Assembly (NCBI GenBank): GCA_030835125.1
Contig: JAUQWM010000033.1
Coordinates: 1 to 64,000 of the forward strand
Direction: 5' to 3'
Source of the DNA: Gemmatimonadaceae bacterium
GTDB taxonomy: Bacteria; Gemmatimonadota; Gemmatimonadetes; Gemmatimonadales; Gemmatimonadaceae
DNA: 64,000 nucleotides
Part shown: one piece after another, positions 25,419 through 34,538 of the stretch
Layout: every line of letters begins with the position of its first letter
How positions within the stretch are numbered: the first letter of the stretch is position 1
The notes under the pieces: model-generated
Databases searched by the model: none
Told to the model about the DNA's origin: nothing
Seen by the model: the letters and a program-made list of their open reading frames with translations, nothing else
Translations under genes and position numbers: made by a program

Positions 25419-26168
25419 ATGTACTTCCGCGAGCCTCGCATCTCCGTCCTGTCGAGACCGGCCTTCTCGGAACCCGGCCACCTGCGCGTGCACTGGCTGG
25501 GCGAGAGCAGCGACGGTGAGCGACTGGCCGAATTCGCGGGGCGCCTGTGCTACATGAGCCAGCGCAACCCGGCCAACCGCACCACGGCCGACTACCTGGA
25601 GAACATCAAGAAACAGGCGCACGGCAGCGTGCTGGAGCACGCGAATTACTCCCTCCTGCTCGAGGGCGTGAGCCGCTCACTCACGCACGAACTCGTGCGT
25701 CACCGCGCCGGGTTCGCGTACTCGCAACTGAGCCAGCGCTACGTGGACGAGTCGGTGGCGGACTTCGTCGTGCCGCCGGCGATCATCGGCGACGAGGCCC
25801 TCGAGGCGCGGTGGCAGGCGCAGATGGAAGATGCGCAGCGGACGTATGTCGCCCTGGTCGACCAGCTGATGGAGCGCTACGCGTGGGTCGAGGACCGCGT
25901 CCACCGGCGGAAGATGGCGCGCGAGGCGGCACGGGGCGTCCTCCCCAACTCGACCGAGACGAAGATTGTCGTCACGTCCAACGTGCGCGCCTGGCGAACC
26001 ATGCTCGAACTGCGCGCCGGCGAGGGGGCCGAGCTCGAGATCCGGCGCATGGCCGTGGCTGTGATCCGTATCCTCAAGGCCGAGGCTCCTGCCTTCTTCT
26101 CCGACTTCGAGGTGTACGAAGCCGCTGACCATCGGGAAGCGGCCAGGTCCAGCTACCACAAGGTGTGA
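25419..26168 (+). CDS. thyX: FAD-dependent thymidylate synthase
   Basis: A 249-residue flavin-dependent enzyme making dTMP from dUMP with methylene-tetrahydrofolate and NADPH. The ThyX signature RHRAGFAYSQLSQRY lies at 94-108, and EHANYSLLLEGVSRS precedes it, with the typical late region VLPNSTETKIVVTSNVRAWR. ATG at 25419 starts just before the conserved domain. No ThyA is seen in this window. The stop overlaps the following GTG (GTGA), tying it to a propeller lipoprotein gene of unrelated role. Confidence 0.95.
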   Translation: MYFREPRISVLSRPAFSEPGHLRVHWLGESSDGERLAEFAGRLCYMSQRNPANRTTADYLENIKKQAHGSVLEHANYSLLLEGVSRSLTHELVRHRAGFAYSQLSQRYVDESVADFVVPPAIIGDEALEARWQAQMEDAQRTYVALVDQLMERYAWVEDRVHRRKMAREAARGVLPNSTETKIVVTSNVRAWRTMLELRAGEGAELEIRRMAVAVIRILKAEAPAFFSDFEVYEAADHREAARSSYHKV

Positions 26169-28225
26169 ATGACGCGGGGTTTCCAGGCGGTGCCGTGCGG
26201 CGTGGCAGCGTGAGGGGGCGGCGCGCTGGTAGGCACCGGGGATGCCGGGTGCTCCTCGCTGCCAGCCTGGTGCTTGCCATCGGTTGTGACTCGGACCCGG
26301 CCAACCCGCACACCGGGGCGGTCCTGACGCTCGACGTGGTTCCGGCCACGGCATGGCTGACCCCGGGCGCAACGCTGCCACTCGAAGCGATCCCCCGCGA
26401 CTCGACCGGGGCCGTCACCAGCGAGCCGGTGTCGTGGACATCGTCGAATGGCGCCGTGACGGTGTCCGCAACGGGCGTGGCGCACGCCGTGTCGCCGGGC
26501 ACCGCCACGATCCTGGCCGAGGCCGGCGGCGTGCGAACCGCCACCACCATCACCGTGACGAGCGCCGCGGCGCCGGTGTCGTGGAGCATCGAGCAGGAGG
26601 GACTTACCGACGTCTCGCTGCTGGGCGCGTGGGCGGACGCGTCATCACCGTTCGCGGTGGTCGTCGGGCAGGCGGGCGTCGTCATGGAGTCGACCGGTGG
26701 CGACTGGCAGATCGTGGCCACCGATACCGAGGAGGCGCTGACCGGCGTCTGGGGATCGAGTCCCACGAACATCTTCGCGGTCGGCACGGGGGGAGTGATC
26801 CTCAGGCGTACCGGCGCCGGCTGGAGCCAGATGGCGAGCCCCACGACCAACGCGTTGCTCGATGTCTGGGGACGGTCGGAGACCGAGGTCTACGCGGTCG
26901 GTGTCAACGGCACCATCCTGCGCTGGGACGGGGCGACCTGGTCCGTGATGACGATCGACCGCGGATGGGAACTGTGGGGCGTCTGGGGCTCATCTCCCAC
27001 CGATGTCTGGGCCGTCGGGCAGGACGGACGGATCGTTCACTTCGACGGCACCGACTGGAACCCGGTCGCATCCCCGACGGCGCTCGTGTTGTTCGGGATC
27101 TGGGGCAGCTCCCCGACCGACATCTGGGCCGTCGGCATCAACGGGATGATCCTGCATTTTGACGGCACCGGTTGGCAGGCCACGACACCCGTCACGCAGC
27201 GGAACCTCTTCGGGATCTGGGGTCGCAGCGCCGGCGACGCCTATGCGGTCGGCAACACGGGAGTCGTCCTGAAGCTCACGGGAACGACCTGGGCCCCGGT
27301 GTCGAACGTGGGGTCCGGCGAGAACTTCCGCGGAGCCTGGGGCGACAACGCGGGACGCATCGTCGTGGCCGGGTGGGACGGCACCGTCGTTCGCGGAAGC
27401 GACAATGCGTGGATCACCGAGACCAGTTCCCCCGCGCTGGTCACGGTCTGGGGCCCCGTCGGCGGACCGGTCTGGGCCGCCGGTGCCGGAGGAATGCTGT
27501 TCCGGCGTGGCACGACGGGCTGGACGCAGGAGACGATTCCCCCCGCGCATCCTTTGTACGCGCTGTACGGCAGCAGCGCGACGAACGTCTACGCCGTGGG
27601 CGACACGGGCACGATCCTCCACTACGACGGCGCGGAATGGACGGCGCAGGCGAGTCCACGCCCTGTGCTCCTCCGATCGGTCTGGTCGGCCGGTCCCGAG
27701 TTGTCCTTCATCGTCGGTGATCGCGGCACGATCCTGGTCTCGACGGCGGCCGGATGGGGACAGATGGCGAGTCCGACCAACGGATTCCTGCGCCACGTGT
27801 GGGGCCTCGCGGCGGGCGACGTCTATGCGGTGGGAGACTCCGGTACAGTGATCCACTTTGACGGAAGCCGGTGGACCACGATGCCGACGCCGACGAAGGA
27901 ACTGCTGCGCGGCGTCTGGGGCAGCGGACCAACCGACCTCTTCGCGGTCGGCGAGGCCGGGACGATCCTGCGCTACGACGGCATCCGCTGGTACGCGATG
28001 GCCAGCCAGACGGACAAGGCGCTGCGCACGGTGTGGGGGACGGGGCCCACCGACGTCTTCGCCGCCGGTGAGGACGGGTTGCTGCTGCACTTCGACGGCG
28101 CGGCCTGGTCGGTGGTTTCGTCACCGACGAACCGGCTGCTGGTGCAGCTGTGGGGGTCTCCGGGCGCCACCGAGATCTACGCGGTCGGCGTCGTCACGAC
28201 GATCCTGCGCGGCGTCCGGCAGTGA
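26165..28225 (+). CDS. Lipoprotein with Big_2 domain and 14-unit WG-type propeller repeats
   Basis: A 686-residue envelope protein. An N-terminal hydrophobic stretch ends in a lipobox (LVLAIGC, C41). Residues ~50-135 look like a Big_2 immunoglobulin-like domain (ATLPLEAIPRDSTGAVTSEPVSWTSSNGAVTVSATGVAHAVSPGTATI). The rest is 14 units of about 38-41 residues with the pattern 'GVWGSSPTDVWAVGxxGxIxHFDGxxW', consistent with two seven-bladed beta propellers. The GTG start overlaps the thyX stop. Function is likely adhesion or ligand binding outside the cell; no catalytic residues are evident. Confidence 0.75.
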   Translation: MNDAGFPGGAVRRGSVRGRRAGRHRGCRVLLAASLVLAIGCDSDPANPHTGAVLTLDVVPATAWLTPGATLPLEAIPRDSTGAVTSEPVSWTSSNGAVTVSATGVAHAVSPGTATILAEAGGVRTATTITVTSAAAPVSWSIEQEGLTDVSLLGAWADASSPFAVVVGQAGVVMESTGGDWQIVATDTEEALTGVWGSSPTNIFAVGTGGVILRRTGAGWSQMASPTTNALLDVWGRSETEVYAVGVNGTILRWDGATWSVMTIDRGWELWGVWGSSPTDVWAVGQDGRIVHFDGTDWNPVASPTALVLFGIWGSSPTDIWAVGINGMILHFDGTGWQATTPVTQRNLFGIWGRSAGDAYAVGNTGVVLKLTGTTWAPVSNVGSGENFRGAWGDNAGRIVVAGWDGTVVRGSDNAWITETSSPALVTVWGPVGGPVWAAGAGGMLFRRGTTGWTQETIPPAHPLYALYGSSATNVYAVGDTGTILHYDGAEWTAQASPRPVLLRSVWSAGPELSFIVGDRGTILVSTAAGWGQMASPTNGFLRHVWGLAAGDVYAVGDSGTVIHFDGSRWTTMPTPTKELLRGVWGSGPTDLFAVGEAGTILRYDGIRWYAMASQTDKALRTVWGTGPTDVFAAGEDGLLLHFDGAAWSVVSSPTNRLLVQLWGSPGATEIYAVGVVTTILRGVRQ

Positions 28226-28233
28226 TCCGCGGA

Positions 28234-28262
28234 GGATGGCCGGCGCCAAGCGCCGGCCATCC
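28234..28262. terminator. Bidirectional hairpin terminator between convergent genes
   Basis: A perfect 13-bp stem (ggatggccggcgc/gcgccggccatcc) with a 3-base loop lies 9 bases after the propeller gene stop and 12 bases after the EF-G stop on the other strand. No long T tract is present on either side, so it may be partial. Confidence 0.65.
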
Positions 28263-28273
28263 CTTCACAGGCT

Positions 28274-30385
28274 TCACTCCTCGACCGCCACCTCCTCCTT
28301 CTTCTCCTTCGAGGCGTCCTCGATCACCTTCTGTGCCGCCTCGGGTGGCATCTGCTCGTAGCCGTGGAACCGCCGGGTGAACGTCCCGCGCCCGTGCGTC
28401 ATGGAATTGAGGTCGGTGGCGTAGAGGTGCAGTTCGGCCTGGGGCGCGTGCCCGCGAACGACCGTTCCGCCGCCATTGGCCGACTCCGTCCCCAGGATCT
28501 GGCCACGACGCGCCGAGAGGTTCCCCATGACGTCGCCGAGGTACTCGTCAGGCGTCGTGATGGTGACCTCGTCGATGGGTTCGAGCAGGATCGGCTTGCA
28601 CTTCGGGGCCACGCTCTTGAAGGCGAGGATGCCGGCCATCTTGAACGACATCTCGTTCGAGTCGACCGAGTGATACGACCCATCGAACAGCTCGGCCTCG
28701 AAGTCGACCATGGGATAGCCGGCGAGGATGCCGCGCGCCGCCGATTCCTGGATGCCCTTGTCCACGGCGGGAATGAACTTCGACGGGATCACGCCGCCGA
28801 CGATCGCGTCGACGAACCGGTAGCCGGTCCCGCGCGGCAGGGCCTTCATCCGCACCCAGCAATCGCCGAACTGGCCGCGACCGCCGGTCTGCTTCTTGTG
28901 GCGTCCCTGTCCGTCCCCCTTGCCCACGAACGTCTCGCGATACGCGACGCGCGGACGACCCAGCTCGGTGGACACGCCATACTTGCGCTTCAGGCGGGCC
29001 ATGGCGACCTCGAGGTGCCGTTCCCCGAGCCCGGAGATGATGGTCTGGTGCGTCTCCGTGTTGTAGTGCGTCTCGAAGGTTGGATCCTCGTCGTGCAGCC
29101 GATGCAGCCCGAACTGCAGTTTCTCCTCGTCGTGCCTGGCGGAGGCATGAACGGCGAACTGGACCAGGGGTTCGGGGAAGTGGATCTGGGGCAGTCGCAC
29201 CGGGTGCTCGCGCGTGGAGAGCGTGTCGTTGGTATGCGTGTTCCGCAGCTTCGCGACGCAGCCGATGTCGCCGGCGCAGAGCGCGCCGACCTCGATCCGG
29301 TCCTTGCCCTGGGCCACGGACAGGTGGCCCAGCTTCTCGGCACCGTCGCGCGTGGCATTGAACACTTCCTGTGCGGTCGCGACCCGGCCGGAGAAGATGC
29401 GGAAGAAGGACACGTCGCCGATGTGCGGTTCCGAGTGCGTCTTGAAGACCAGCGCCGCGAACGGGTTGGTGTCGAGCGCGTGGATCTCGACCGTGGTGCT
29501 CCCCTCGGCGCCCTTGAACGCGTGCAGTTCCTCCATCTCGTAGGCGGACGGCATCAGCTGGACCAGCTCGGTCAGCAGCGCGTTGATGCCGATCATGAAC
29601 TCGGACGACACGCAGAAGAGCGGGAACAGGTCGCCGCGCTTCATGGCCTCCTTCATGCCCTGGATCGCCTCGTCGCGGCCGATCTCTCCGCCCTCGAGGT
29701 AGCGTTCGAGCATCCCGTCGTCGGTCGCCGAGATCGCCTCGATCAGCTCCTGGTAATAGCGCTGGAATGAGGCCTGCTCCGAGTCGGGAATGTCGACCTC
29801 CTCGTACTCGCCCGACCGGCTGCCCGGCTTGTAGAGGTAGGCCTTCCGGGCGAAGAGGTTGATGACGCCGCGGAACGAGGGTCCGGACCCGATCGGGATC
29901 TCGACCGGGACGACCTTGCTCGTCAGGCGGTCCTTCACCTGCTGGTAGGTACGCTCGAAGTCCGCGTGCTCCTTGTCCATGAGGCTGACGACGAACAGGA
30001 CCGGGTCGTTCGACGCGATCGCGGCCCTGACCATCTTCTCGGTGCCGACCTCCACCCCCGCCGTGGACGAAACGAGGCACAGCGCGCCGTCGGCCGCGGC
30101 CAGGCCGGCGATGGCATCACCCTGGAAGTCGAGGTATCCGGGGGTATCGATCAGGTTGATCTTGACGTCCTGCCACTCGGCGAAAGCGCAGGAGACGTTG
30201 ATGGAGTATCCGCGCTCGATCTCTTCGGGCGTGTGGTCGGTCAGGGTCGTGCCGTCCCTGATGCTGCCACGCCGCTTACTCGAGCCGGACAGGAAGGCCA
30301 GCGCATCGACGAGTGACGTCTTGCCGCTGGCCCCATGTCCAACCACCGCCACGTTGCGAATGTCCCTGGCCTTGTACTCCTTCAT
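28274..30385 (-). CDS. Elongation factor G paralogue (EF-G2 type) with altered G4 motif
   Basis: A 703-residue translational GTPase. G1 is GHGASGKTS (16-24), as in EF-G2-type rather than canonical EF-G. Switch I reads TPEEIERGYSI, and G3 is DTPGYLDF (80-87). G4, normally NKxD for guanine recognition, reads SLMD (134-137), so Asn and Lys are gone. The later domains are intact (PIDEVTITTPDEYLGDVMGNLSARRG; domain IV with RETFVGKGDGQGRHKKQTGGRGQFG). ATG at 30385 with gaggag upstream is preferred over the GTG six bases before. Probably an accessory factor, not the main EF-G. Confidence 0.85.
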   Translation of the reverse strand: MKEYKARDIRNVAVVGHGASGKTSLVDALAFLSGSSKRRGSIRDGTTLTDHTPEEIERGYSINVSCAFAEWQDVKINLIDTPGYLDFQGDAIAGLAAADGALCLVSSTAGVEVGTEKMVRAAIASNDPVLFVVSLMDKEHADFERTYQQVKDRLTSKVVPVEIPIGSGPSFRGVINLFARKAYLYKPGSRSGEYEEVDIPDSEQASFQRYYQELIEAISATDDGMLERYLEGGEIGRDEAIQGMKEAMKRGDLFPLFCVSSEFMIGINALLTELVQLMPSAYEMEELHAFKGAEGSTTVEIHALDTNPFAALVFKTHSEPHIGDVSFFRIFSGRVATAQEVFNATRDGAEKLGHLSVAQGKDRIEVGALCAGDIGCVAKLRNTHTNDTLSTREHPVRLPQIHFPEPLVQFAVHASARHDEEKLQFGLHRLHDEDPTFETHYNTETHQTIISGLGERHLEVAMARLKRKYGVSTELGRPRVAYRETFVGKGDGQGRHKKQTGGRGQFGDCWVRMKALPRGTGYRFVDAIVGGVIPSKFIPAVDKGIQESAARGILAGYPMVDFEAELFDGSYHSVDSNEMSFKMAGILAFKSVAPKCKPILLEPIDEVTITTPDEYLGDVMGNLSARRGQILGTESANGGGTVVRGHAPQAELHLYATDLNSMTHGRGTFTRRFHGYEQMPPEAAQKVIEDASKEKKEEVAVEE

Positions 30386-30551
30386 GACCACTCTCCTCGC
30401 TGGGAACGATTGGTGTCGGTAGCCTGTTCCGCGGGGTCTGGCCCGTCAAGAGTGGACGCCCGCGCCACCGGACCACGGAATGCGCGGAAGAAGCGGGTGC
30501 TCCCGGAGCAGGCCAATCGGGGAATCCCGCATCATGGCAACCAGGGACCCA

Positions 30552-30588
30552 AAACGAAGAGGCCGCGAGGGTTGCTCGCGGCCTCTTC
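30552..30588 (-). terminator. Intrinsic terminator for minus-strand gene
   Basis: A perfect 14-bp stem (gaagaggccgcgag/ctcgcggcctcttc, loop ggttg) is followed on the minus strand by c then tttt. It lies 24 bases after the stop of the minus-strand hypothetical gene. Confidence 0.85.
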
Positions 30589-30612
30589 AGTCTGACAGAA
30601 GTGGTTCGTGGA

Positions 30613-31161
30613 TCAGTCTCCGTCGTTGTCGAACGTGAACCCGTCGGCCTGCCGATAGTGCTCCAGCAGGGCATCCACTCGTGCGCCCGCGCCAACGGGG
30701 AGGACCGCATGGGTCGTCAGCGTGAAGCTGATCGCCCTTCGAGCCCCCTCCGGCCAGTCCGGCATGGACAAGCCCGCCACCAGCCGGCGGATGGTCGCGC
30801 CGCATTCCTGCAACAGTTGATTCGCCGTTTCCCGGATCACTTCGGGCGGGATGGACAGGTCGCGGGTGACGAGCTGACCAGTCTGCTCATCCCTCCACGC
30901 CGCATCCCCAACCGCGCCGCGCTCCGGCCACAGCCCGAGGTGGCGAATCATGTCCAGCCGCTCCAACGGTTCCCGACGTGACTCCATCGCCGCCGCCAAT
31001 GCCATCGCCAGGGACTCGGGTGTGGCTTCCCCATAGAGCGTCACCACATCACGCGTCGGCTTTTCGGAATTGAGCGGCGAGGGAACGGAGTTCACGTGGG
31101 CGATCACCGTGGAGTGTTCAGACGAATCCTCGAGCATGACGAGGATATCCATCTCCTCCAA
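30613..31161 (-). CDS. Hypothetical soluble protein (182 aa)
   Basis: A 182-residue protein I do not recognise. No signal peptide, TM segment or zinc motif. It has a helical core (TPESLAMALAAAMESRREPLERLDMIRHLGLWPERG, PPEVIRETANQLLQECGATIRRLV) and a short acidic C-terminal tail (FTFDNDGD). A Met at residue 4 is an alternative start. Local GC is lower than in its neighbours. A terminator follows it. Confidence 0.5.
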   Translation of the reverse strand: MEEMDILVMLEDSSEHSTVIAHVNSVPSPLNSEKPTRDVVTLYGEATPESLAMALAAAMESRREPLERLDMIRHLGLWPERGAVGDAAWRDEQTGQLVTRDLSIPPEVIRETANQLLQECGATIRRLVAGLSMPDWPEGARRAISFTLTTHAVLPVGAGARVDALLEHYRQADGFTFDNDGD

Positions 31162-31320
31162 CCCCCAGTGTTCGCGGGTCCGCGCTTCAGGATGTCGTGG
31201 CGCCGGTGTGCGCGTTCGACGATCGCGCGAAGTACGGATCCTTCCTTATGCGGGTAGACCCCGCATGCTCGTGATCGGACACAAATCCCCGGCGGTGGTT
31301 CCCGATCTGTCGCCCGAACG

Positions 31321-31797
31321 TCACGCCGCAGGCGCGTGATCACTCGCGACGGTGACACCGCCGCTCGTGGACACACGTCCCGCCAGGAAACCGGCCGCCA
31401 TGAGCAGCACGCACAGGATCACCTGCGCGCGGGGGATCGGTGCCAGGCCGACTGCGCCCATCGCGGATGGCACCCATGAACGCGCGAAGAGGAGCGACAG
31501 GAGGGCCAGCAGCGCCGCGATGGTGACGGTCGTCACAAAAGGCCTTCGATGGGCGAGTGTCGCGAAGCAGAGGCCCCACGCGATCATCCAGGCGGCGTGC
31601 GCAGCCACGCCGGCGACCATCGCGGTCGTCGCGCCCGGCCCCATCGCGCCCAGGGACGCGAGGACCCGATCGCCGAGCATTGCGAACGGACCGGACGGAT
31701 CGCCGTGGCGCATGCCGAACCCGGCGAGCGCGCCCGCGGTGGCCGCCGCCGACAACAGTCCCGCGCGGACCCCCACTTGGAATCGACGTGCTGGCAC
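31321..31797 (-). CDS. Membrane protein, four TM helices, uncharacterised
   Basis: A ~158-residue hydrophobic protein with four predicted TM segments (LLSAAATAGALAGFGM, TTAMVAGVAAHAAWMIAWGLCFATLA, VTTVTIAALLALLSLLF, QVILCVLLMAAGFLAGRV). The GTG start at 31797 is a best guess; no ATG precedes the first helix. It is divergent from the response-regulator gene. No family recognised. Confidence 0.5.
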   Translation of the reverse strand: MPARRFQVGVRAGLLSAAATAGALAGFGMRHGDPSGPFAMLGDRVLASLGAMGPGATTAMVAGVAAHAAWMIAWGLCFATLAHRRPFVTTVTIAALLALLSLLFARSWVPSAMGAVGLAPIPRAQVILCVLLMAAGFLAGRVSTSGGVTVASDHAPAA

Positions 31798-31929
31798 GGG
31801 CGAAAGGAACTCGGGGGCACCGCCCCACTCAAGGGCACGCTCCGTGCACCGGGGGAAAGAGCCGGAATTGGCAACGGCGCCGTGGGCACTGGTTGTCCCG
31901 GAGCCGGAACGGCTCGATAATTGGAACCA

Positions 31930-32628
31930 ATGGACAACCTCCCTGACTTCCGCACGGCCCGAATCCTGGTGGTCGAGGATGCACCAGAAGTCCGGGGCGT
32001 CCTCGAACGCACGCTGTCCGACAACGGGTACGAGATCACCACCGCCACTGACGGTGAAGCCGGGCTCGCGTCCGCGCTCGACCAGCGGCCGGACCTGCTC
32101 ATCCTCGACGTCGGACTTCCGCTGAAGGATGGATATGAGGTCGCCCGCGAGCTGCGAGGGCGCGCCTACGTCGGTCCGATCCTCATGCTCACCGCCCGCG
32201 ATACCGTGTCCGACAAGGTCGAGGGACTCGACGCCGGGGCGGACGACTACCTCGCCAAGCCGTTTTCCTATGACGAGCTGCTGGCGCGCGTCAGAGCCCT
32301 GTTGCGCCGGTCGGCGTTGCGCGCGGACCAGGCGATGCTCCGGGTCGCGGACCTGGTGATCGACCCGTTCTCGCGCGACGTCCGGCGCGGCAACCGGGAG
32401 ATCACGCTCACCCAGAAGGAATACGCGCTGCTCGAGCACCTGGCCCGGCACGCCGGCCGGCCGGTGACCCGGGAGCAGATCTCCCAGCAGGTCTGGAAGC
32501 AGGACTTCGACCCGACCACGAACATCGTTGACGTGTACATCAACTACCTGCGGAAGAAGGTCGACGTCGAGGGCGAGGCCAGCCTGGTCCAGACGGTGCG
32601 GGGCGTCGGCTACATGCTGAAAGCGTAG
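31930..32628 (+). CDS. OmpR/PhoB-family response regulator (no kinase adjacent)
   Basis: A 232-residue two-domain transcription regulator. The receiver domain has the acidic pair in VVEDAPEVR (around E16-D17), phosphoacceptor D60 in LLILDVGLP, the conserved threonine in MLTARD and the lysine in LAKPFSYDEL. A winged helix-turn-helix follows (ITLTQKEYALLEHLARHAGRPVTREQISQQVWKQDFD, then a wing with YINYLRKKVD). It binds DNA as a dimer and is activated by phosphorylation. No histidine kinase gene is adjacent. ATG at 31930 is preferred; TTG at 31921 is possible. Confidence 0.9.
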   Translation: MDNLPDFRTARILVVEDAPEVRGVLERTLSDNGYEITTATDGEAGLASALDQRPDLLILDVGLPLKDGYEVARELRGRAYVGPILMLTARDTVSDKVEGLDAGADDYLAKPFSYDELLARVRALLRRSALRADQAMLRVADLVIDPFSRDVRRGNREITLTQKEYALLEHLARHAGRPVTREQISQQVWKQDFDPTTNIVDVYINYLRKKVDVEGEASLVQTVRGVGYMLKA

Positions 32629-32704
32629 CCGGAGGGGTTCGCGGGCTTAACGCCGCGGATGGTCCTCCGTCAGTGAGGGGTGTCTTCGGGACGGAGGCAG
32701 GAGA

Positions 32705-34516
32705 ATGCGTCGAGTCGCATCGCTGGCGATCACGACCGCTGTGGGCCTCGCGGGCGCGACCTGGTCAATCGAGACTGTTTCGGGCGCCGTGGTGCGCGCC
32801 GCGACGATCGTCCGTGACCTGACGACGCGCGAACAGGCACACCACGTCCTGAACCGGCTCGCCTTCGGGCCACGGCCCGGCGACATCGATCGGGTCATGA
32901 CCGTGGGCGTCGACCGGTGGATCGACCAGCAACTGAGGCCCGAACGGATCGTCGATCGCGACGGCGCGCGCCTTCTGGCCGCCTTCCCGACCCTCCAGCA
33001 GGACGCCGGCGAACTCCTGCGCCAGTATCCGCCGCGTGCCGCGCAGGAACTGCAGGCGCGGCTGCGCGGCGACAGCGTGCTGACGCGCGCCGACAGCCAG
33101 GAGATCCGGCGCAGTGCGCAGCGCAATCGGGAGTTCGTGAATGACATCCTGGCCGCGAAGGTCGCGCGCGCCGTGACCTCGGAACGGCAACTGGCCGAGG
33201 TGATGACGGACTTCTGGGAGAACCACTTCAACGTGTTCATCGGGAAGGCGCAGCTCCGGTACTACCTCCCGGACTTCACCGAGCGGGCGATCCGCCCTCA
33301 CGCGCTGGGGCGGTTCCGCGACCTGCTCGGCGCCGTGGCGAAGAGCCCCGCGATGCTGATGTACCTGGACAACGCGCAGTCGGTGGCGGACAGTGGGCGG
33401 CCGACCCTCGACGCCCGGGGCCGGCCTCTCCGCGCCGCGGTCGTCAATCGGCGCATCCAGCGCCTGGACCCGGCGCAACGGGCCGCGATCCAGCAACTCC
33501 AGCAGCGTCGCCCGCGCGGGCTCAACGAGAACTACGCCAGGGAGTTGCTGGAACTGCATACGCTCGGCGTCGATGGCGGGTACACGCAGCAGGATGTCAT
33601 CGAGGTCGCGCGCGCCCTCACCGGATGGGGCACCAATCCACCGCGACAGGGGGGCGGCGGGTTTGTCTTCCGGCCGCAGGCGCATGACGCGGGCGAGAAA
33701 GTCGTGCTGGGACGGCGCCTCGGGGCGGGCCGGGGGATCGAGGATGGCGAGGACGTGCTGGACATCGTGAGCCGGCACCCGTCGACGGCGTTGTTCCTCA
33801 GCCGCAAGCTGGCCATCCGGTTCGTGAGCGATGAGCCGCCCGATGACCTCGTGGAGCGCGCCGCGGCCACGTTCACCCGGACCGACGGCGACATCCGGGA
33901 GGTCGTGCGGACGATCGTGACGTCGCCGGAGTTCTTCTCGCGCACCGCGTACCGCGCGAAGGTGAAGTCGCCGTTCGAGGTGACCGTGAGCGCGCTGCGC
34001 GCACTCGGCGCCTCGGCCGACACGACCGCGTTCTCGGCGAGCCTGGTGGGTCGGCTGGGGCAACCGCTCTACGGACACCAGGCGCCGAATGGCTGGCCCG
34101 AAACGGGGCCGGCGTGGATCAACACCGGTGCGATCCTGAACCGGATCAACCTCGGGATCGTGGTGGCGAGTGGCCGGGTGCCGGGCGCCCCGTTGCGCGC
34201 CTGGCCGGCGTTCACGGACCTGGTGCGCGCGCCGCGCGAGACCCAGGTGGACGCCGTGATCGAGGCGTTCCTTGCGGGGCGGTCGTCCCCGGAAACGCGC
34301 GGGATCCTGGCGAGCGGGAACAACCCGCTGATGGGTCGCGCGGCGGCGGACACGACCCTGCTGGCCGCGGACCCGCCGTCGGGCGACATGATGGGGCGGC
34401 AAGGGGGCGGTGGCCGTGGCCGGCAGGCCGGTGGCTTCGCACGCCTGCCCCAACTGACCGGCCTCCCTCAGGTGATCGGGCTTGCCCTGGGCAGTCCCGA
34501 GTTCCAGCGGCGCTGA
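32705..34516 (+). CDS. DUF1800 family exported protein
   Basis: A 603-residue protein with a signal peptide (residues 1-32). The DUF1800 core has TREQAHHVLNRLAFGPRPGDIDRV near the N terminus, LAEVMTDFWENHFNVFI, NENYARELLELHTLGVDGGYTQQDVIEVARALTGW, and HPSTALFLSRKLAIRFVSDEPP. DUF1800 genes are regularly paired with DUF1501 genes, as here (22 bases apart). The molecular function is unknown; the pair is thought to act in the envelope or in secretion. Confidence 0.9.
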   Translation: MRRVASLAITTAVGLAGATWSIETVSGAVVRAATIVRDLTTREQAHHVLNRLAFGPRPGDIDRVMTVGVDRWIDQQLRPERIVDRDGARLLAAFPTLQQDAGELLRQYPPRAAQELQARLRGDSVLTRADSQEIRRSAQRNREFVNDILAAKVARAVTSERQLAEVMTDFWENHFNVFIGKAQLRYYLPDFTERAIRPHALGRFRDLLGAVAKSPAMLMYLDNAQSVADSGRPTLDARGRPLRAAVVNRRIQRLDPAQRAAIQQLQQRRPRGLNENYARELLELHTLGVDGGYTQQDVIEVARALTGWGTNPPRQGGGGFVFRPQAHDAGEKVVLGRRLGAGRGIEDGEDVLDIVSRHPSTALFLSRKLAIRFVSDEPPDDLVERAAATFTRTDGDIREVVRTIVTSPEFFSRTAYRAKVKSPFEVTVSALRALGASADTTAFSASLVGRLGQPLYGHQAPNGWPETGPAWINTGAILNRINLGIVVASGRVPGAPLRAWPAFTDLVRAPRETQVDAVIEAFLAGRSSPETRGILASGNNPLMGRAAADTTLLAADPPSGDMMGRQGGGGRGRQAGGFARLPQLTGLPQVIGLALGSPEFQRR

Positions 34517-34538
34517 CCACGAATCGAGGGGACTCGTT

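Noticed and set aside
28274-30385. Calling the EF-G paralogue the main fusA
   Set aside because: The G1 form (GHGASGKTS) and the altered G4 motif fit an accessory EF-G2-type factor, and no rpsL/rpsG/tuf genes are nearby.
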